Of a DNA stretch of 18,199 nt, positions 6,094-14,199 are shown piece after piece. The first letter of the stretch is position 1; each line of letters begins with the position of its first letter. A program made the position numbers and the translations under genes. The notes under the pieces were generated by a model. The model did not search any database, had not been told where the DNA came from, and saw only the letters and a program-made list of their open reading frames with translations. Source of the DNA: Draconibacterium orientale (GTDB lineage: Bacteria > Bacteroidota > Bacteroidia > Bacteroidales > UBA12170); contig DYSK01000031.1 of assembly GCA_020718315.1 (NCBI GenBank), positions 1 through 18,199 of the forward strand, given 5' to 3'.

Positions 6094-8477
6094 TAGAAAT
6101 TAAAATTATAAGTAACAGAAGGGATTATTTTGAACAAAGACAATTGCGTGGCTTGCATAATGTTTGAGTTGTCGGGATCAGGAGCAAAGGTGATTGAATA
6201 CGCATTTTCCCTGTTGTAGGCATTATAAATGGAAAAATTCCAGCTCGAATGAAAACGTTTTTTTTGCTGAATTGAATTGCCATTTTCTACATCATAAACC
6301 GTTTTATAATCTTTGTTCTTCAAAGTTAAACCAATATCTAAGCGATGATAATCAGGCATTCTGTACGCATTTCTATCCGAATATAACAAGATATCCTGAC
6401 CGTTTAATGTATATTTCCCTTCAGGAAAAGTAACTGCATTCCCGGTATAATACACCCAAGTTCCCGAAAATTGAAGCCGCGGGCTAAGCTGATACATCAA
6501 AACGATTGATATATCGTGGGTTCTGTCTTGCTTAGCCGGATACCATGAATTAGCATTTATTTCCTCAAACCTCCGCTCAGTTCTTGACAGGGTATAGCCA
6601 ACCCAGCCGGTAAATTTTCCTTTTCGTTTTTTAAAGAACAACTCAAGCCCATAGGCTCGCCCTTCGCCAAAAACCAAATCGCCTTCCACCAGTGGATTTA
6701 AAGTTACTTGTGCATCTATCTTATAATCTATCAAGTCTTGCATGCTTTTAAAATATGTTTCTACCGAAAATTCAAACGCATTTTGATCGAAATTTCGGTA
6801 ATAGCCAAGCCCAAATTGATTTGAAGAGGAAGGTTTGATATTGTTGCTACTGGGTAACCAAATATCTGTTGGCGATTCGCTCGAGGAATTGCTAAGCAAA
6901 TGCATATATTGTTTTGCATAAGAATAAAATACTTTGAGCGAAGAGGTAGAATTAAGTACCCAAGTAGCGTTCAAACGAGGTTCAAGTGCTTTATATCCAA
7001 TTACTTTTTCCCATTTATCGTAAGTCTTAGTAGAAACAACATCGCCAAAAGCATTAAAAGAATAGATATCGCCGGGGCCCAACTGCAAAAAACCGGAGAA
7101 ACGCAATCCATAATTTAGAGTAAAATCAGCATTTAATTTTTGCTCGTTTGACAAGTATAAAGCAGTTTCCAGCGCATATCTTTTTTCAACAGTCAAAGAG
7201 TTAAACAAGTCATTTTCATCCGAATTTAAATCACCCGGATTCATGGTGTGATGAATCACGTTTAAACCAAATTTCCAGTTACTATTTTCGTTTTGAAAGT
7301 ATTGGTAGTCGTGCTTTAGATTGTAATCGATAATGTGTGAGCCAATTTCGACTCTTCTATCAGCAGGACCGGCGAGAATTTGATAACTGTATCGGCTATA
7401 GATAAAAGAAGTATTTGAAAAGAGTTTGGGATTGAAAATATGATTCCATCGTGTGGTGGCGGTGATATTCCCCCAATTAAATCCAAAATGCTCGTCGTAG
7501 CCAAATTTATCTCTTCCAAAATAACCCGAAACAAAGAGCCGATCCTTGTCGCCCACGCGAATATTTCCTTTTAAGTTGAAATCGTAAAAATATAGCTGCG
7601 CCTCTTTAATAGCCTCTTTGGCAGAAAATACGGTAAACAAATCGGCATACGTTCTGCGACCTGAAACAATGAAAGAACCTTTGTTTTTAAATAAGGGCGA
7701 TTCAACAGTTAAGCGCGATGAAATTAATCCAACGCCACCATTTACACTCAACTTTTTGGCATTTCCTTCTTTCATTTTAATATCCAGAACCGACGATAAT
7801 CGTCCACCATATTCTGCGCCCATTCCGCCTTTATAGAGTTTCACATCACGCAAAGCGTCCGAATTAAAGATAGAGAAAAAACCCAACATATGCGATGCAT
7901 TGTAAACAGGTGCTTCGTCGAGCAAAATAAGATTTTCGTCGGTAGTTCCACCCCGTACATAAAATCCTGAACTTCCTTCACCGGAAGGCTTTACGCCCGG
8001 CATAAGTTGCAATGTTTTGAAAATGTCTTTTTCGCCAAACAAAACAGGAATGTTTTCTATATCTTTCACGTTTAGACTGGCTACAGACATTTCGTTTGCA
8101 CGAATATTTTCATCGTCGCGTTTGGCAACAATTTCAACTTCTTCCAATTCAGCCGTTAGAGGCTTCAACTCTATTTTGAGTGTTTTGTTTTTATTTAAAA
8201 GTAAAGAAATAAGTTCGCTTTGATATCCGAGATAACTAACCAAAACGGTTTGTTCACCTTCGGCAATTTGAATGGAATAAAAACCATAGGCATTGGCTGA
8301 AGTACCGCTTCCAATTTTATTTTGAACACTTAAAGTTGCACCTGGTAAATCTTCGCCCGTTTCAGCATCTGTGATGGTTCCGCTGAGTGTAAAGGTGCTT
8401 TTTTGAGCAATCGCATGGAATGAAAACAAAAAAAAGAGAAAAAAGAGCGCACGCATAAATGGCTTTCTGATAGGCAT
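6093..8477 (-). CDS. TonB-dependent receptor with N-terminal carboxypeptidase-regulatory-like domain
   Basis: An outer-membrane transporter energised by TonB/ExbBD. Counting from an upstream in-frame ATG at 8501, it has a signal peptide ending near residue 33 (FSFHAIAQ) and a CarboxypepD_reg-like beta-sandwich (about 37-115, with LSGTITDAETGEDLPGA and AYGFYSIQIAEGEQ). A plug domain follows (about 145-250) with YVRGGTTDENLILLDEAPVY and YKGGMGAEYGGRLSSVLDIK. A ~550-residue beta-barrel ends in a C-terminal Phe, the usual outer-membrane assembly signal. I prefer the ATG at 8475-8477, which lies one base after the stop of the upstream lipoprotein gene; ATG 8501 would overlap that gene. The substrate cannot be read from the sequence. 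It sits between a Gly-rich lipoprotein and a DUF4249 lipoprotein in one operon. Confidence 0.9.
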   Translation of the reverse strand: MPIRKPFMRALFFLFFLFSFHAIAQKSTFTLSGTITDAETGEDLPGATLSVQNKIGSGTSANAYGFYSIQIAEGEQTVLVSYLGYQSELISLLLNKNKTLKIELKPLTAELEEVEIVAKRDDENIRANEMSVASLNVKDIENIPVLFGEKDIFKTLQLMPGVKPSGEGSSGFYVRGGTTDENLILLDEAPVYNASHMLGFFSIFNSDALRDVKLYKGGMGAEYGGRLSSVLDIKMKEGNAKKLSVNGGVGLISSRLTVESPLFKNKGSFIVSGRRTYADLFTVFSAKEAIKEAQLYFYDFNLKGNIRVGDKDRLFVSGYFGRDKFGYDEHFGFNWGNITATTRWNHIFNPKLFSNTSFIYSRYSYQILAGPADRRVEIGSHIIDYNLKHDYQYFQNENSNWKFGLNVIHHTMNPGDLNSDENDLFNSLTVEKRYALETALYLSNEQKLNADFTLNYGLRFSGFLQLGPGDIYSFNAFGDVVSTKTYDKWEKVIGYKALEPRLNATWVLNSTSSLKVFYSYAKQYMHLLSNSSSESPTDIWLPSSNNIKPSSSNQFGLGYYRNFDQNAFEFSVETYFKSMQDLIDYKIDAQVTLNPLVEGDLVFGEGRAYGLELFFKKRKGKFTGWVGYTLSRTERRFEEINANSWYPAKQDRTHDISIVLMYQLSPRLQFSGTWVYYTGNAVTFPEGKYTLNGQDILLYSDRNAYRMPDYHRLDIGLTLKNKDYKTVYDVENGNSIQQKKRFHSSWNFSIYNAYNRENAYSITFAPDPDNSNIMQATQLSLFKIIPSVTYNFNF

Positions 8478-8478
8478 C

Positions 8479-9285
8479 TTAAGGCTTATAAATCTGAACA
8501 TTCACCCAAAAAGTGATTGGTTGACTCATTAAATACATATCACGCATCCGCTCCGGATCCATACCGGATTGTTGTTGTGGCTGTGGAACCCTATTCATTC
8601 CGCTGTAGTTTCCGCCGCCGCGTCCTCCGCCGCCACCGGCACCGCCGCCGCCTCCTATATTGGGTTTTTTGAATGCACCTGAAATAATGCCAATATTCAA
8701 TTTATCGATGGAAGAATAGCCTCCTTTTTTAATTTTATCTAAACGAATAGCTGCATAATAGCTCAAGCTACCGTATTCGCCACCTTCCAAACGAAACGCA
8801 AATCCTTTGTCAAGATCATTTTCCACCATTTCTTCTGTTTCATTGGCGCCAAAAGCAGCCAATTTTCCAACTTCTTTGAGCTGCGATTCCAATTCAATTT
8901 TGCCTGTAATGGCTGCGTTTTCTTTATCAACTTCTTTAAAGAGCTTTGCTTGAAATAAGCCGTCGGACTTGCCGATTGGGAAATTTAACCACATATTTTT
9001 GTCTTTTTTGCCAATGGTATCAAAATAGATGTAAAATCCCGATTGAATAATCTTTAATACGGCCGGCTTACTCAATGCCTCCAGACGAATGTATAGAAAC
9101 TCCTTATCATTCGAAATGGCATATCGAATAGCACTTTGGTTGTCGAATCCAATGTATTGAATTTCTTTTTTCATTTTCTCCTCGGCAACTGCTTTGTATA
9201 TGGGTGCTTTATTGCATGCGGCAATAAAAAAAATCAGGAAAAGGAAAAAGCTGCCAAGTTTTATCAGATGGATTGATTTTATCAT
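8479..9285 (-). CDS. Lipoprotein with a Gly-rich tail, CBM9-like fold suspected
   Basis: From ATG 9285 this is a 268-residue lipoprotein: a basic start, a hydrophobic stretch and a lipobox-like FFIAAC with C24. The middle part (YIGFDNQSAIRYAISND, then FLYIRLEAL, then FYIYFDTIGKKDKNMWLNFPIG) resembles the DOMON/CBM9-like beta-sandwich seen in hypothetical Bacteroidetes lipoproteins; this is a weak recognition. Residues 211-225 are 13 Gly plus one Ala and one Arg, followed by a Gln/Pro-rich stretch. A longer frame from 9360 exists, but a well-formed promoter lies inside that extension, so 9285 is the believable start. It is the first gene of the receptor operon and ends one base before the receptor start. 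Its role is unknown; a surface subunit of the uptake system is a reasonable guess. Confidence 0.75.
   Translation of the reverse strand: MIKSIHLIKLGSFFLFLIFFIAACNKAPIYKAVAEEKMKKEIQYIGFDNQSAIRYAISNDKEFLYIRLEALSKPAVLKIIQSGFYIYFDTIGKKDKNMWLNFPIGKSDGLFQAKLFKEVDKENAAITGKIELESQLKEVGKLAAFGANETEEMVENDLDKGFAFRLEGGEYGSLSYYAAIRLDKIKKGGYSSIDKLNIGIISGAFKKPNIGGGGGAGGGGGRGGGNYSGMNRVPQPQQQSGMDPERMRDMYLMSQPITFWVNVQIYKP
8611..8655 (-). repeat. Poly-glycine low-complexity tract in the lipoprotein gene
   Basis: Fifteen codons encode Gly5-Ala-Gly5-Arg-Gly3, giving a GC-rich patch of CCG/CCA/CCT triplets on the plus strand inside otherwise AT-rich DNA. It is likely a flexible linker, and as a triplet-like tract it is a candidate for length variation between strains. 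Confidence 0.75.
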
Positions 9286-9323
9286 TTTATAAGAATTTAA
9301 TTCATGAATATAAAATAGAATGG

Positions 9324-9352
9324 CAAATATACAGTCAATTTGTATTTTGCAA
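9324..9352 (-). promoter_or_regulatory. Bacteroidetes-type promoter of the lipoprotein-receptor operon
   Basis: On the minus strand, TTG (9350-9352) is followed after 18 bp by TATATTTG (9324-9331), a perfect TAnnTTTG -7 element. The predicted transcript begins near 9317, giving a leader of ~30 nt to ATG 9285. This rules against the upstream ATG at 9360. Confidence 0.65.
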
Positions 9353-9376
9353 TAAAGCAAATAATTAAAATAACAT

Positions 9377-9402
9377 AAAAAAACCGGCGAAACCCGGTTT
9401 TT
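9377..9402 (-). terminator. Intrinsic terminator of the serine operon
   Basis: AAAAACCGG (9379-9387) pairs with CCGGTTTTT (9394-9402) around a 6-nt loop. Read on the minus strand it follows the DUF1015 stop codon by 22 bp and ends in a run of seven T. The A/T tracts on both sides make it nearly symmetric. Confidence 0.8.
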
Positions 9403-9424
9403 ATATTTAGAGTGTAGTTCTACT

Positions 9425-10675
9425 TTATATTAGCTCATGAATGACAAGCCCACTTCGAAGCTTTGGCTCAAACCAAGTGGTTTTTGGCGGCATTATATTT
9501 CCCGAATCGGCAATATTAATCAGTTGCTTCATCGAAACAGGAAAAAGCGCAAATGCGAGCCGCATTTCGCCGCTATCAACGCGATGTTGAAGCGCACTCA
9601 ATCCACGAATACCACCTACAAAATCAATGCGTTTTGAAGTTCTTAAATCTTTAATATCCAAATGCTTACTCAATATTTTATCGGAAAGAATAGTAACATC
9701 TAAAACACCAATTGGATCTTTATCGTTGTAGGTTCCTTCTCGGGCATTTAGTTTATACCATTTTCCATCCAAGTAAAGCGAAAATTCGTGTAGTTTTGTG
9801 GGCTTTAAAATTTCTGTAGACGCTTGACTTAGTTCAAAATCTATAGATAGCTTTTCTAAAAACGCTTCGTGCGACAATCCATTCAAATCTTTCAAAACAC
9901 GATTGTAATCAATAATCTGGAGTTGATTGTCGGGAAAATGAACCGCCAAGAAAAAATTAAATTCTTCTTGACCGGTAAAACGCGGATTTGCCTTTCTTTT
10001 TTCGGCGCCAACCAAAGCAGCCGCTGCTGTTCTATGATGACCATCAGCCACATAAGTATAAGGAACTTTTTCCGCAAAGAGTTGTTCTATTCGTTCATTG
10101 GTTGCTTTGTTGTGGATAGTCCAAAAGTGATGACCAAAACCGTCGGCAGAAACAAAATCATAGTCGGGAACTTCCGATTTGGTAATCTGCTCCACAATTT
10201 CATCTATTTCTGCAACGGCAGGATAAGCAAAGAAAACGGGTTCAATATTCGCATTATTAATCCGTACATGTATCATTCGATCTTCCTCTTTGTCGGGGCG
10301 AGTGAGTTCGTGTTTCTTTATAATACCATTAAGATAGTCATCTACCGATGCGGCGCCTACAATTCCGTATTGGGTTCGGCCATTCATGGTTTGTGCATAG
10401 ATATAAAAATTGGGAGATTCGTCTTGAACCAGCCATCCTGCTTGCTTAAATTTAGAATAATTTTCCACCGCTTTATCATATACTTCCTGAGCGTGCACAT
10501 CTATTCCAACCTGACAATCAATTTCTGATCGAGTAATGTGTAACAGAGAAAATGGATTTCCTTGAGCCATTGCAGCTGCTTCATCCGAATTCATTACATC
10601 ATAAGGCAAGGCCGCCAATTTTTCGACAATATTTTGAGGTGGGCGGAAGCCTTTAAACGGTTTTAAAATGGCCAT
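9425..10675 (-). CDS. DUF1015 family protein in the serine operon
   Basis: A 416-residue DUF1015 protein. Recognisable blocks are the N-terminal AILKPFKGFRPP and LPYDVMNSDEA, then PFSLLHITRSEID, KHELTRPDKEEDR (121-133), and the hallmark TYVADGHHRTAAAA (207-220). The conserved His/Arg/Glu blocks suggest an active site, but no reaction is established for the family. In Bacteroidetes it is commonly found beside serA and serC, as here, suggesting a link to serine or phosphoserine metabolism; that link is inference. The start at 10675 gives the family N-terminus and lies 33 bp after the upstream four-helix-bundle gene. It is the last gene before a clear intrinsic terminator. Confidence 0.88.
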   Translation of the reverse strand: MAILKPFKGFRPPQNIVEKLAALPYDVMNSDEAAAMAQGNPFSLLHITRSEIDCQVGIDVHAQEVYDKAVENYSKFKQAGWLVQDESPNFYIYAQTMNGRTQYGIVGAASVDDYLNGIIKKHELTRPDKEEDRMIHVRINNANIEPVFFAYPAVAEIDEIVEQITKSEVPDYDFVSADGFGHHFWTIHNKATNERIEQLFAEKVPYTYVADGHHRTAAAALVGAEKRKANPRFTGQEEFNFFLAVHFPDNQLQIIDYNRVLKDLNGLSHEAFLEKLSIDFELSQASTEILKPTKLHEFSLYLDGKWYKLNAREGTYNDKDPIGVLDVTILSDKILSKHLDIKDLRTSKRIDFVGGIRGLSALQHRVDSGEMRLAFALFPVSMKQLINIADSGNIMPPKTTWFEPKLRSGLVIHELI

Positions 10676-10708
10676 AAATTTAATTTGATTTAGATAAAAT
10701 ACTAATTT

Positions 10709-11158
10709 TTAATAGGTATTCGGATCGTCTTCCTCGTCAACATCCAATCTATTTCCGGAGCTGGAATGCGTTGGATTGTGTTCTCTTTGAATTGAGCCAA
10801 TCAATGCGCCAAGCATTTTGGTAAGTTCCATCAAATAATTCCTACTAATTTCCTCTTGTTCAGTAACAAAATATTCTAGTTTAACGGCTGTTGATGTGTA
10901 CATAACACATTGCCGAATTGCTGTTTTAGCTTCTTTCAGGTGAAAGATAAATTGCATTTTGTTTTTAGAGGAGCCTTCGGCAATTTTCCCGGCAATATTC
11001 ATGGCCGTTTCTGAAAAATTTTTTGCCAAGAAATTTGAATTGGCTTGTGGGAATTTTTGTGTGGAAGATTGTACCCATACAAAATAATCCAATGATTTTT
11101 GATACACGCGGAGATCTTCGAATCGAAAAAACGAGGGAGAATAATTGGGGCTATTCAT
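10709..11158 (-). CDS. Four-helix-bundle protein (S23 / 23S rRNA intervening-sequence family)
   Basis: A 149-residue helical protein of the S23/IVP family. The signatures are FRFEDLRVYQKSLDYFVWV at the N-terminus, IAGKIAEGSSKNK in the middle (the family's typical I-A-E-G turn), and then RQCVMYTSTAVKLEYF and the LMELTKMLGALI helix. The C-terminal ~25 residues are hydrophilic and acidic (ending DEEDDPNTY) and outside the usual domain. These proteins occur in rRNA intervening sequences and free-standing in many Bacteroidetes; no enzymatic activity is known, and oligomeric scaffolding is suspected. Here it lies between serA (57-bp gap) and DUF1015 (33-bp gap), without a visible promoter, so it is probably co-transcribed with the serine genes. 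Confidence 0.82.
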   Translation of the reverse strand: MNSPNYSPSFFRFEDLRVYQKSLDYFVWVQSSTQKFPQANSNFLAKNFSETAMNIAGKIAEGSSKNKMQFIFHLKEAKTAIRQCVMYTSTAVKLEYFVTEQEEISRNYLMELTKMLGALIGSIQREHNPTHSSSGNRLDVDEEDDPNTY

Positions 11159-11215
11159 AGTTTTAGATGATTAGATGGTTATGTAAAAACAGAATTATGA
11201 TGCGTTGTTGATTTA

Positions 11216-12136
11216 CTAGTTCACCTTGTAGCGCGTATTTCCATCCTTTATAAATCCTACAATTTGCTGCGCTGCAGCAACACCTGCATTCATGTTTGCT
11301 TCGTCAGTTTGTGCGCCCATTTTTTTTAATGTAAAAAAGATTCTATCGCCATATTTTTCTGCCAATTCTTCCTTACAATCAGGTTCAATATCGCTAAGAT
11401 ATGTAAAATCAGAAAGATCTGCAAATATTTTTAACAAATCATTTTCATCAATCACTTCTTTGCGGGCTGTATTGATCAATGTAGCTCCCTTGGGCATTGT
11501 ACTGAGCAAAGAATAATTGATGGATTTTTTTGTTTTGGCATTGGCAGGAATATGCAAACTCACGTATTGACACGTTTGATACAATTCTTCTACCGATTCG
11601 CAAACTTTGATTCCATCCGCAAGAATTTCTTCTCTTTTGACAAATGGATCAAATGCATAAACATCCATTCCAAATCCTTTTGCGATTGCAGCCACATATT
11701 TTCCTACGTTTCCATAAGCATGAATCCCTATTTTCTTCCCTCTCAATTCCGTTCCTGTTTTTCCATTGAATTGTTTTCTAGCTTGAAAAATCATCATTCC
11801 AAAAACCAACTCGGCAACGGCGTTGGAGTTTTGTCCAGGTGTGTTCATGGCTACTACATTATTCGCGGTAGCAGTTTCCAAATCAATATTGTCGTAACCG
11901 GCTCCTGCCCTGACAATAATTTTTAGCTTCTGGGCAGCCTCAATCACTTCTTTTCCGGCCAAATCGCTCCGAATGATGAGCGCTTCAATATCTTTTACAG
12001 CTTCTATGAGTTGATCGATATGGGTATATTTTTCTAACACTGCAAAATGGAAACCTGCATCTTCTATGATTTGCCTGATCTGATTCAGCGCTGCGACAGA
12101 AAAAGGTTTTTCGGTAGCGACTAATACTTTTCTCAT
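11216..12136 (-). CDS. serA: D-3-phosphoglycerate dehydrogenase, short Bacteroides-type
   Basis: It catalyses NAD-dependent oxidation of 3-phosphoglycerate, the first step of serine synthesis. The 306-residue protein lacks the C-terminal ACT or ASB domains of longer SerA enzymes. The substrate domain has VRAGAGYDNID and NTPGQNSNAVAELVFG; the nucleotide fold has KKIGIHAYGNVGKYVA, where the first Gly of G-x-G-x-x-G is Ala. Catalytic Arg (R225 in NTARKE) and Glu (E251 in SDIEPD) are present. The position of the usual catalytic His is Lys (FTLKKMGAQT, K271 or K272), as known for the Lys-type PGDH of Bacteroides and Entamoeba. It starts 21 bp after serC. Absence of ACT suggests no serine feedback through that domain. 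Confidence 0.88.
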   Translation of the reverse strand: MRKVLVATEKPFSVAALNQIRQIIEDAGFHFAVLEKYTHIDQLIEAVKDIEALIIRSDLAGKEVIEAAQKLKIIVRAGAGYDNIDLETATANNVVAMNTPGQNSNAVAELVFGMMIFQARKQFNGKTGTELRGKKIGIHAYGNVGKYVAAIAKGFGMDVYAFDPFVKREEILADGIKVCESVEELYQTCQYVSLHIPANAKTKKSINYSLLSTMPKGATLINTARKEVIDENDLLKIFADLSDFTYLSDIEPDCKEELAEKYGDRIFFTLKKMGAQTDEANMNAGVAAAQQIVGFIKDGNTRYKVN

Positions 12137-12157
12137 GATTTTATATTTTACTGATTA

Positions 12158-13228
12158 TCAATGATTCAATTCAAATTCCTTCATCAAATCAACCAATGCT
12201 TGAACACTTTCCAATGGAAGTGCATTGTAAGTAGACGCTCTAAATCCTCCCACCGAACGATGTCCTTTCAGACCCAACATGCCATTTGCGCTCGCTATAT
12301 CAAGGAAATCTTTTTCCAATTCTTTATATTCATCATTCATAACAAAACAAATATTCATACGTGAACGATCCTTTGGATTTGGGATTGTCGATTTAAAGAA
12401 TTTATTCCGATCAATTTCATCGTAAAGCAATTTAGCCTTTTCAATATTTTTTGTTTCCATGGCTTGCACTCCGCCTTGTGCTTTCAGCCACTTTAATGTT
12501 TGAAGAGCGGAAAAAATTGGAAGAACCGGTGGCGTATTGAACATTGATTCTTTATCAATATGTGTTTGAAAATTCAACATATTCGGAATTGGTCTATCCA
12601 CTTTTCCTAAAATATCGTTTCGAATAATCACAAAAGTTAAACCAGCAGGTGCCAAATTCTTTTGAGCTCCACCGTAAATAAGAGCGTATTTTGAAATATC
12701 GACCGGACGACTGAAAATATCGGAGGACATATCGGCTACTAAAGGAACATTGCAATCAAAATCTTCCAAAATTTCTGTTCCATAAATGGTATTGTTTGTG
12801 GTAATATGGAAATAATCTACATCTTCGGGTAGGGTATAATTTTTGGGGATATAGTTAAACATTTTGTCTTTAGAAGATGCCACTTCAACGACTTCGCCAA
12901 AATATTTCGCTTCTTTCAAAGCATTAGACGCCCATGTTCCGGTATTCAAATAAGCGGCCTTTTTATTTAGCAAATTGTATGGGACCATTGTAAACTGCAA
13001 GCTAGCACCTCCACCGAGAAACAAAACGCTGTAATTATCTGGTATGTTTAATAACTCTTTGAACAAAGCAATTGATTCGTCAACCACAGCGACAAACTGC
13101 TTAGAGCGGTGCGAAATTTCTAAAATAGATAATCCGGTTCCTGCAAAATCTTGAATTCCTTTGATTGTTTCGTCGATGGTAAATTGAGGGAGAATGGACG
13201 GTCCAGCGTAAAAATTATGTTTTTTCAT
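12158..13228 (-). CDS. serC: Phosphoserine aminotransferase
   Basis: A PLP-dependent class V aminotransferase converting 3-phosphohydroxypyruvate plus glutamate to phosphoserine. The 356-residue protein starts with the family's HNFYAGPSILP. It has the substrate-binding EISHRSKQF block, the GGGASLQF PLP-phosphate loop, the PLP-lysine in YGGAQKNLAPAG (K190) and the C-terminal GLKGHRSVGGFRASTYN block. An upstream in-frame ATG at 13270 would add 14 residues not found in the family and lies inside a -7 promoter element, so ATG 13228 is chosen. It is the first gene of the serC-serA-four-helix-bundle-DUF1015 operon. The phosphatase for the last step (SerB) is not in the window. Confidence 0.94.
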   Translation of the reverse strand: MKKHNFYAGPSILPQFTIDETIKGIQDFAGTGLSILEISHRSKQFVAVVDESIALFKELLNIPDNYSVLFLGGGASLQFTMVPYNLLNKKAAYLNTGTWASNALKEAKYFGEVVEVASSKDKMFNYIPKNYTLPEDVDYFHITTNNTIYGTEILEDFDCNVPLVADMSSDIFSRPVDISKYALIYGGAQKNLAPAGLTFVIIRNDILGKVDRPIPNMLNFQTHIDKESMFNTPPVLPIFSALQTLKWLKAQGGVQAMETKNIEKAKLLYDEIDRNKFFKSTIPNPKDRSRMNICFVMNDEYKELEKDFLDIASANGMLGLKGHRSVGGFRASTYNALPLESVQALVDLMKEFELNH

Positions 13229-13267
13229 ATAAATATATTTTTTAGATGTCAGTTTGTGATTAATCAA

Positions 13268-13275
13268 CAAAATTA
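13268..13275 (-). promoter_or_regulatory. Bacteroidetes-type -7 element of the serine operon
   Basis: On the minus strand this reads TAATTTTG, a perfect TAnnTTTG match ~40 bp before the serC start at 13228. A TTG sits at 13292-13294, 16 bp upstream, slightly closer than the usual -33 spacing. Confidence 0.5.
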
Positions 13276-13319
13276 ATTATAATTCGTTTATCAATTCACA
13301 GTTCTTTTGAATATTTATG

Positions 13320-13340
13320 CCAAAATTTCTAAGATTTTGG
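13320..13340. promoter_or_regulatory. Inverted repeat in the serC divergent intergenic region
   Basis: CCAAAAT (13320-13326) and ATTTTGG (13334-13340) form a perfect 7-bp inverted repeat with a 7-bp spacer, between the divergent promoters. It could be an operator or chance in AT-rich DNA; no known regulator motif was recognised. Confidence 0.25.
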
Positions 13341-13466
13341 GGACTTCTTATAGCCAAAACAAGCAAAAAAAGACCACACTTTGATTACAAAAAGAAAATT
13401 TCTAATTTAATTCAAAATATAATCTGGATGGCTTCTAAATTATTTTTTCAATTCGTTGAATATGCA

Positions 13467-13474
13467 TATATTTG
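13467..13474 (+). promoter_or_regulatory. Bacteroidetes-type -7 element of the unknown gene
   Basis: TATATTTG is a perfect TAnnTTTG match. It lies inside the region that would code if translation began at TTG 13456 or ATG 13462, which argues that the gene really starts at ATG 13492 or 13501. A clear -33 TTG is not seen. Confidence 0.5.
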
Positions 13475-13491
13475 ACCTTGCACAAAATAAA

Positions 13492-14199
13492 ATGCTAAAT
13501 ATGAATACAAAAATAGAAGTTTCCGGAATCCTGACAAAAAAAGAATTATTGGTAGCCATTAGCCCAGAAATGGGAAATATGAATTTAATATTAGAAACCG
13601 CCCACGCCTTTCCCGGCTATCATGGAAATTTTCCTGAAGAAAAAGTGCCGGGCTCCTTATTTTTGGTTACCAAGAAAAAAAATTCGAAAGAATCTATCAT
13701 CCGTTCATCTATGGCTTTGAAAAAATTACTAAAAATTGAGCTGGATTTGGTTTCGGCTAAAATTACAGTACAGAATCAAGAAGTACAGGCACTTCGAATA
13801 AAAGGCCTGGCCAATTATTCGTTTTTACCGCAAATCATTGATGCTTTGGAAGACTTGGGCTATCGCTTTGAGCGATACAGACCTATCGATACCTTCCAAA
13901 GCATCATAGAAGTTAAAAAGGAATTTTTGTTGAAAGAAATTGAAAATGGATTTTTTATGGACATGATTGATACTGAAACACACTATTTTCAAATGGAAAA
14001 AGAAATAAAATGGGACGTATTTGAGAAAGCAATCGTGAATATTAAATTTAATATCAGCGATAATAATTTTGATGCAGCTTTAGCAAGTATTTTCCGATCG
14101 AACGGCATTCAGGATTTGGTTCGTATCTACAAGAAAAATTTAAGTTTTGTGGAGTTGAAAAATATAAAATACAAACTTTGTGAATACATCCACGCCTAA
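13492..14199 (+). CDS. Protein of unknown function, divergent from serC
   Basis: A 235-residue soluble protein from ATG 13492 (ATG 13501 is equally possible); upstream starts at 13456 and 13462 conflict with a promoter element. I do not recognise the family. No signal peptide or membrane segment is seen. Visible features are a beta-rich N-terminal half (KIEVSGILTKKELLVAISPE), a distinctive HAFPGYHGNFP block at residues 38-48, a Lys-rich stretch (VTKKKNSKES), and FLPQIIDALEDLGYRFERY. The C-terminal half is helical and acidic/basic mixed. The string of aromatic, His and Gly residues around position 40 could be a binding site. It may share regulation with the serine operon through the ~240-bp divergent intergenic region. 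The nearest downstream gene (mscS-type channel) has its own promoter. Confidence 0.75.
   Translation: MLNMNTKIEVSGILTKKELLVAISPEMGNMNLILETAHAFPGYHGNFPEEKVPGSLFLVTKKKNSKESIIRSSMALKKLLKIELDLVSAKITVQNQEVQALRIKGLANYSFLPQIIDALEDLGYRFERYRPIDTFQSIIEVKKEFLLKEIENGFFMDMIDTETHYFQMEKEIKWDVFEKAIVNIKFNISDNNFDAALASIFRSNGIQDLVRIYKKNLSFVELKNIKYKLCEYIHA

Noticed and set aside
7316..7534. 72-codon second minus-strand frame within the TonB receptor gene
   Set aside because: Overlaps the receptor's beta-barrel coding sequence in another frame with no independent signals.
9869..10528. 219-codon plus-strand frame opposite the DUF1015 gene
   Set aside because: It is fully antisense to a well-supported gene, its residues show no domain pattern, and no promoter or ribosome binding site precedes it; it is a by-product of AT-rich codon use.
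11552..11926. 124-codon plus-strand frame opposite serA
   Set aside because: Antisense to conserved catalytic segments of SerA; composition (Ser, Phe, Cys, His rich) is typical of a reverse-strand shadow.
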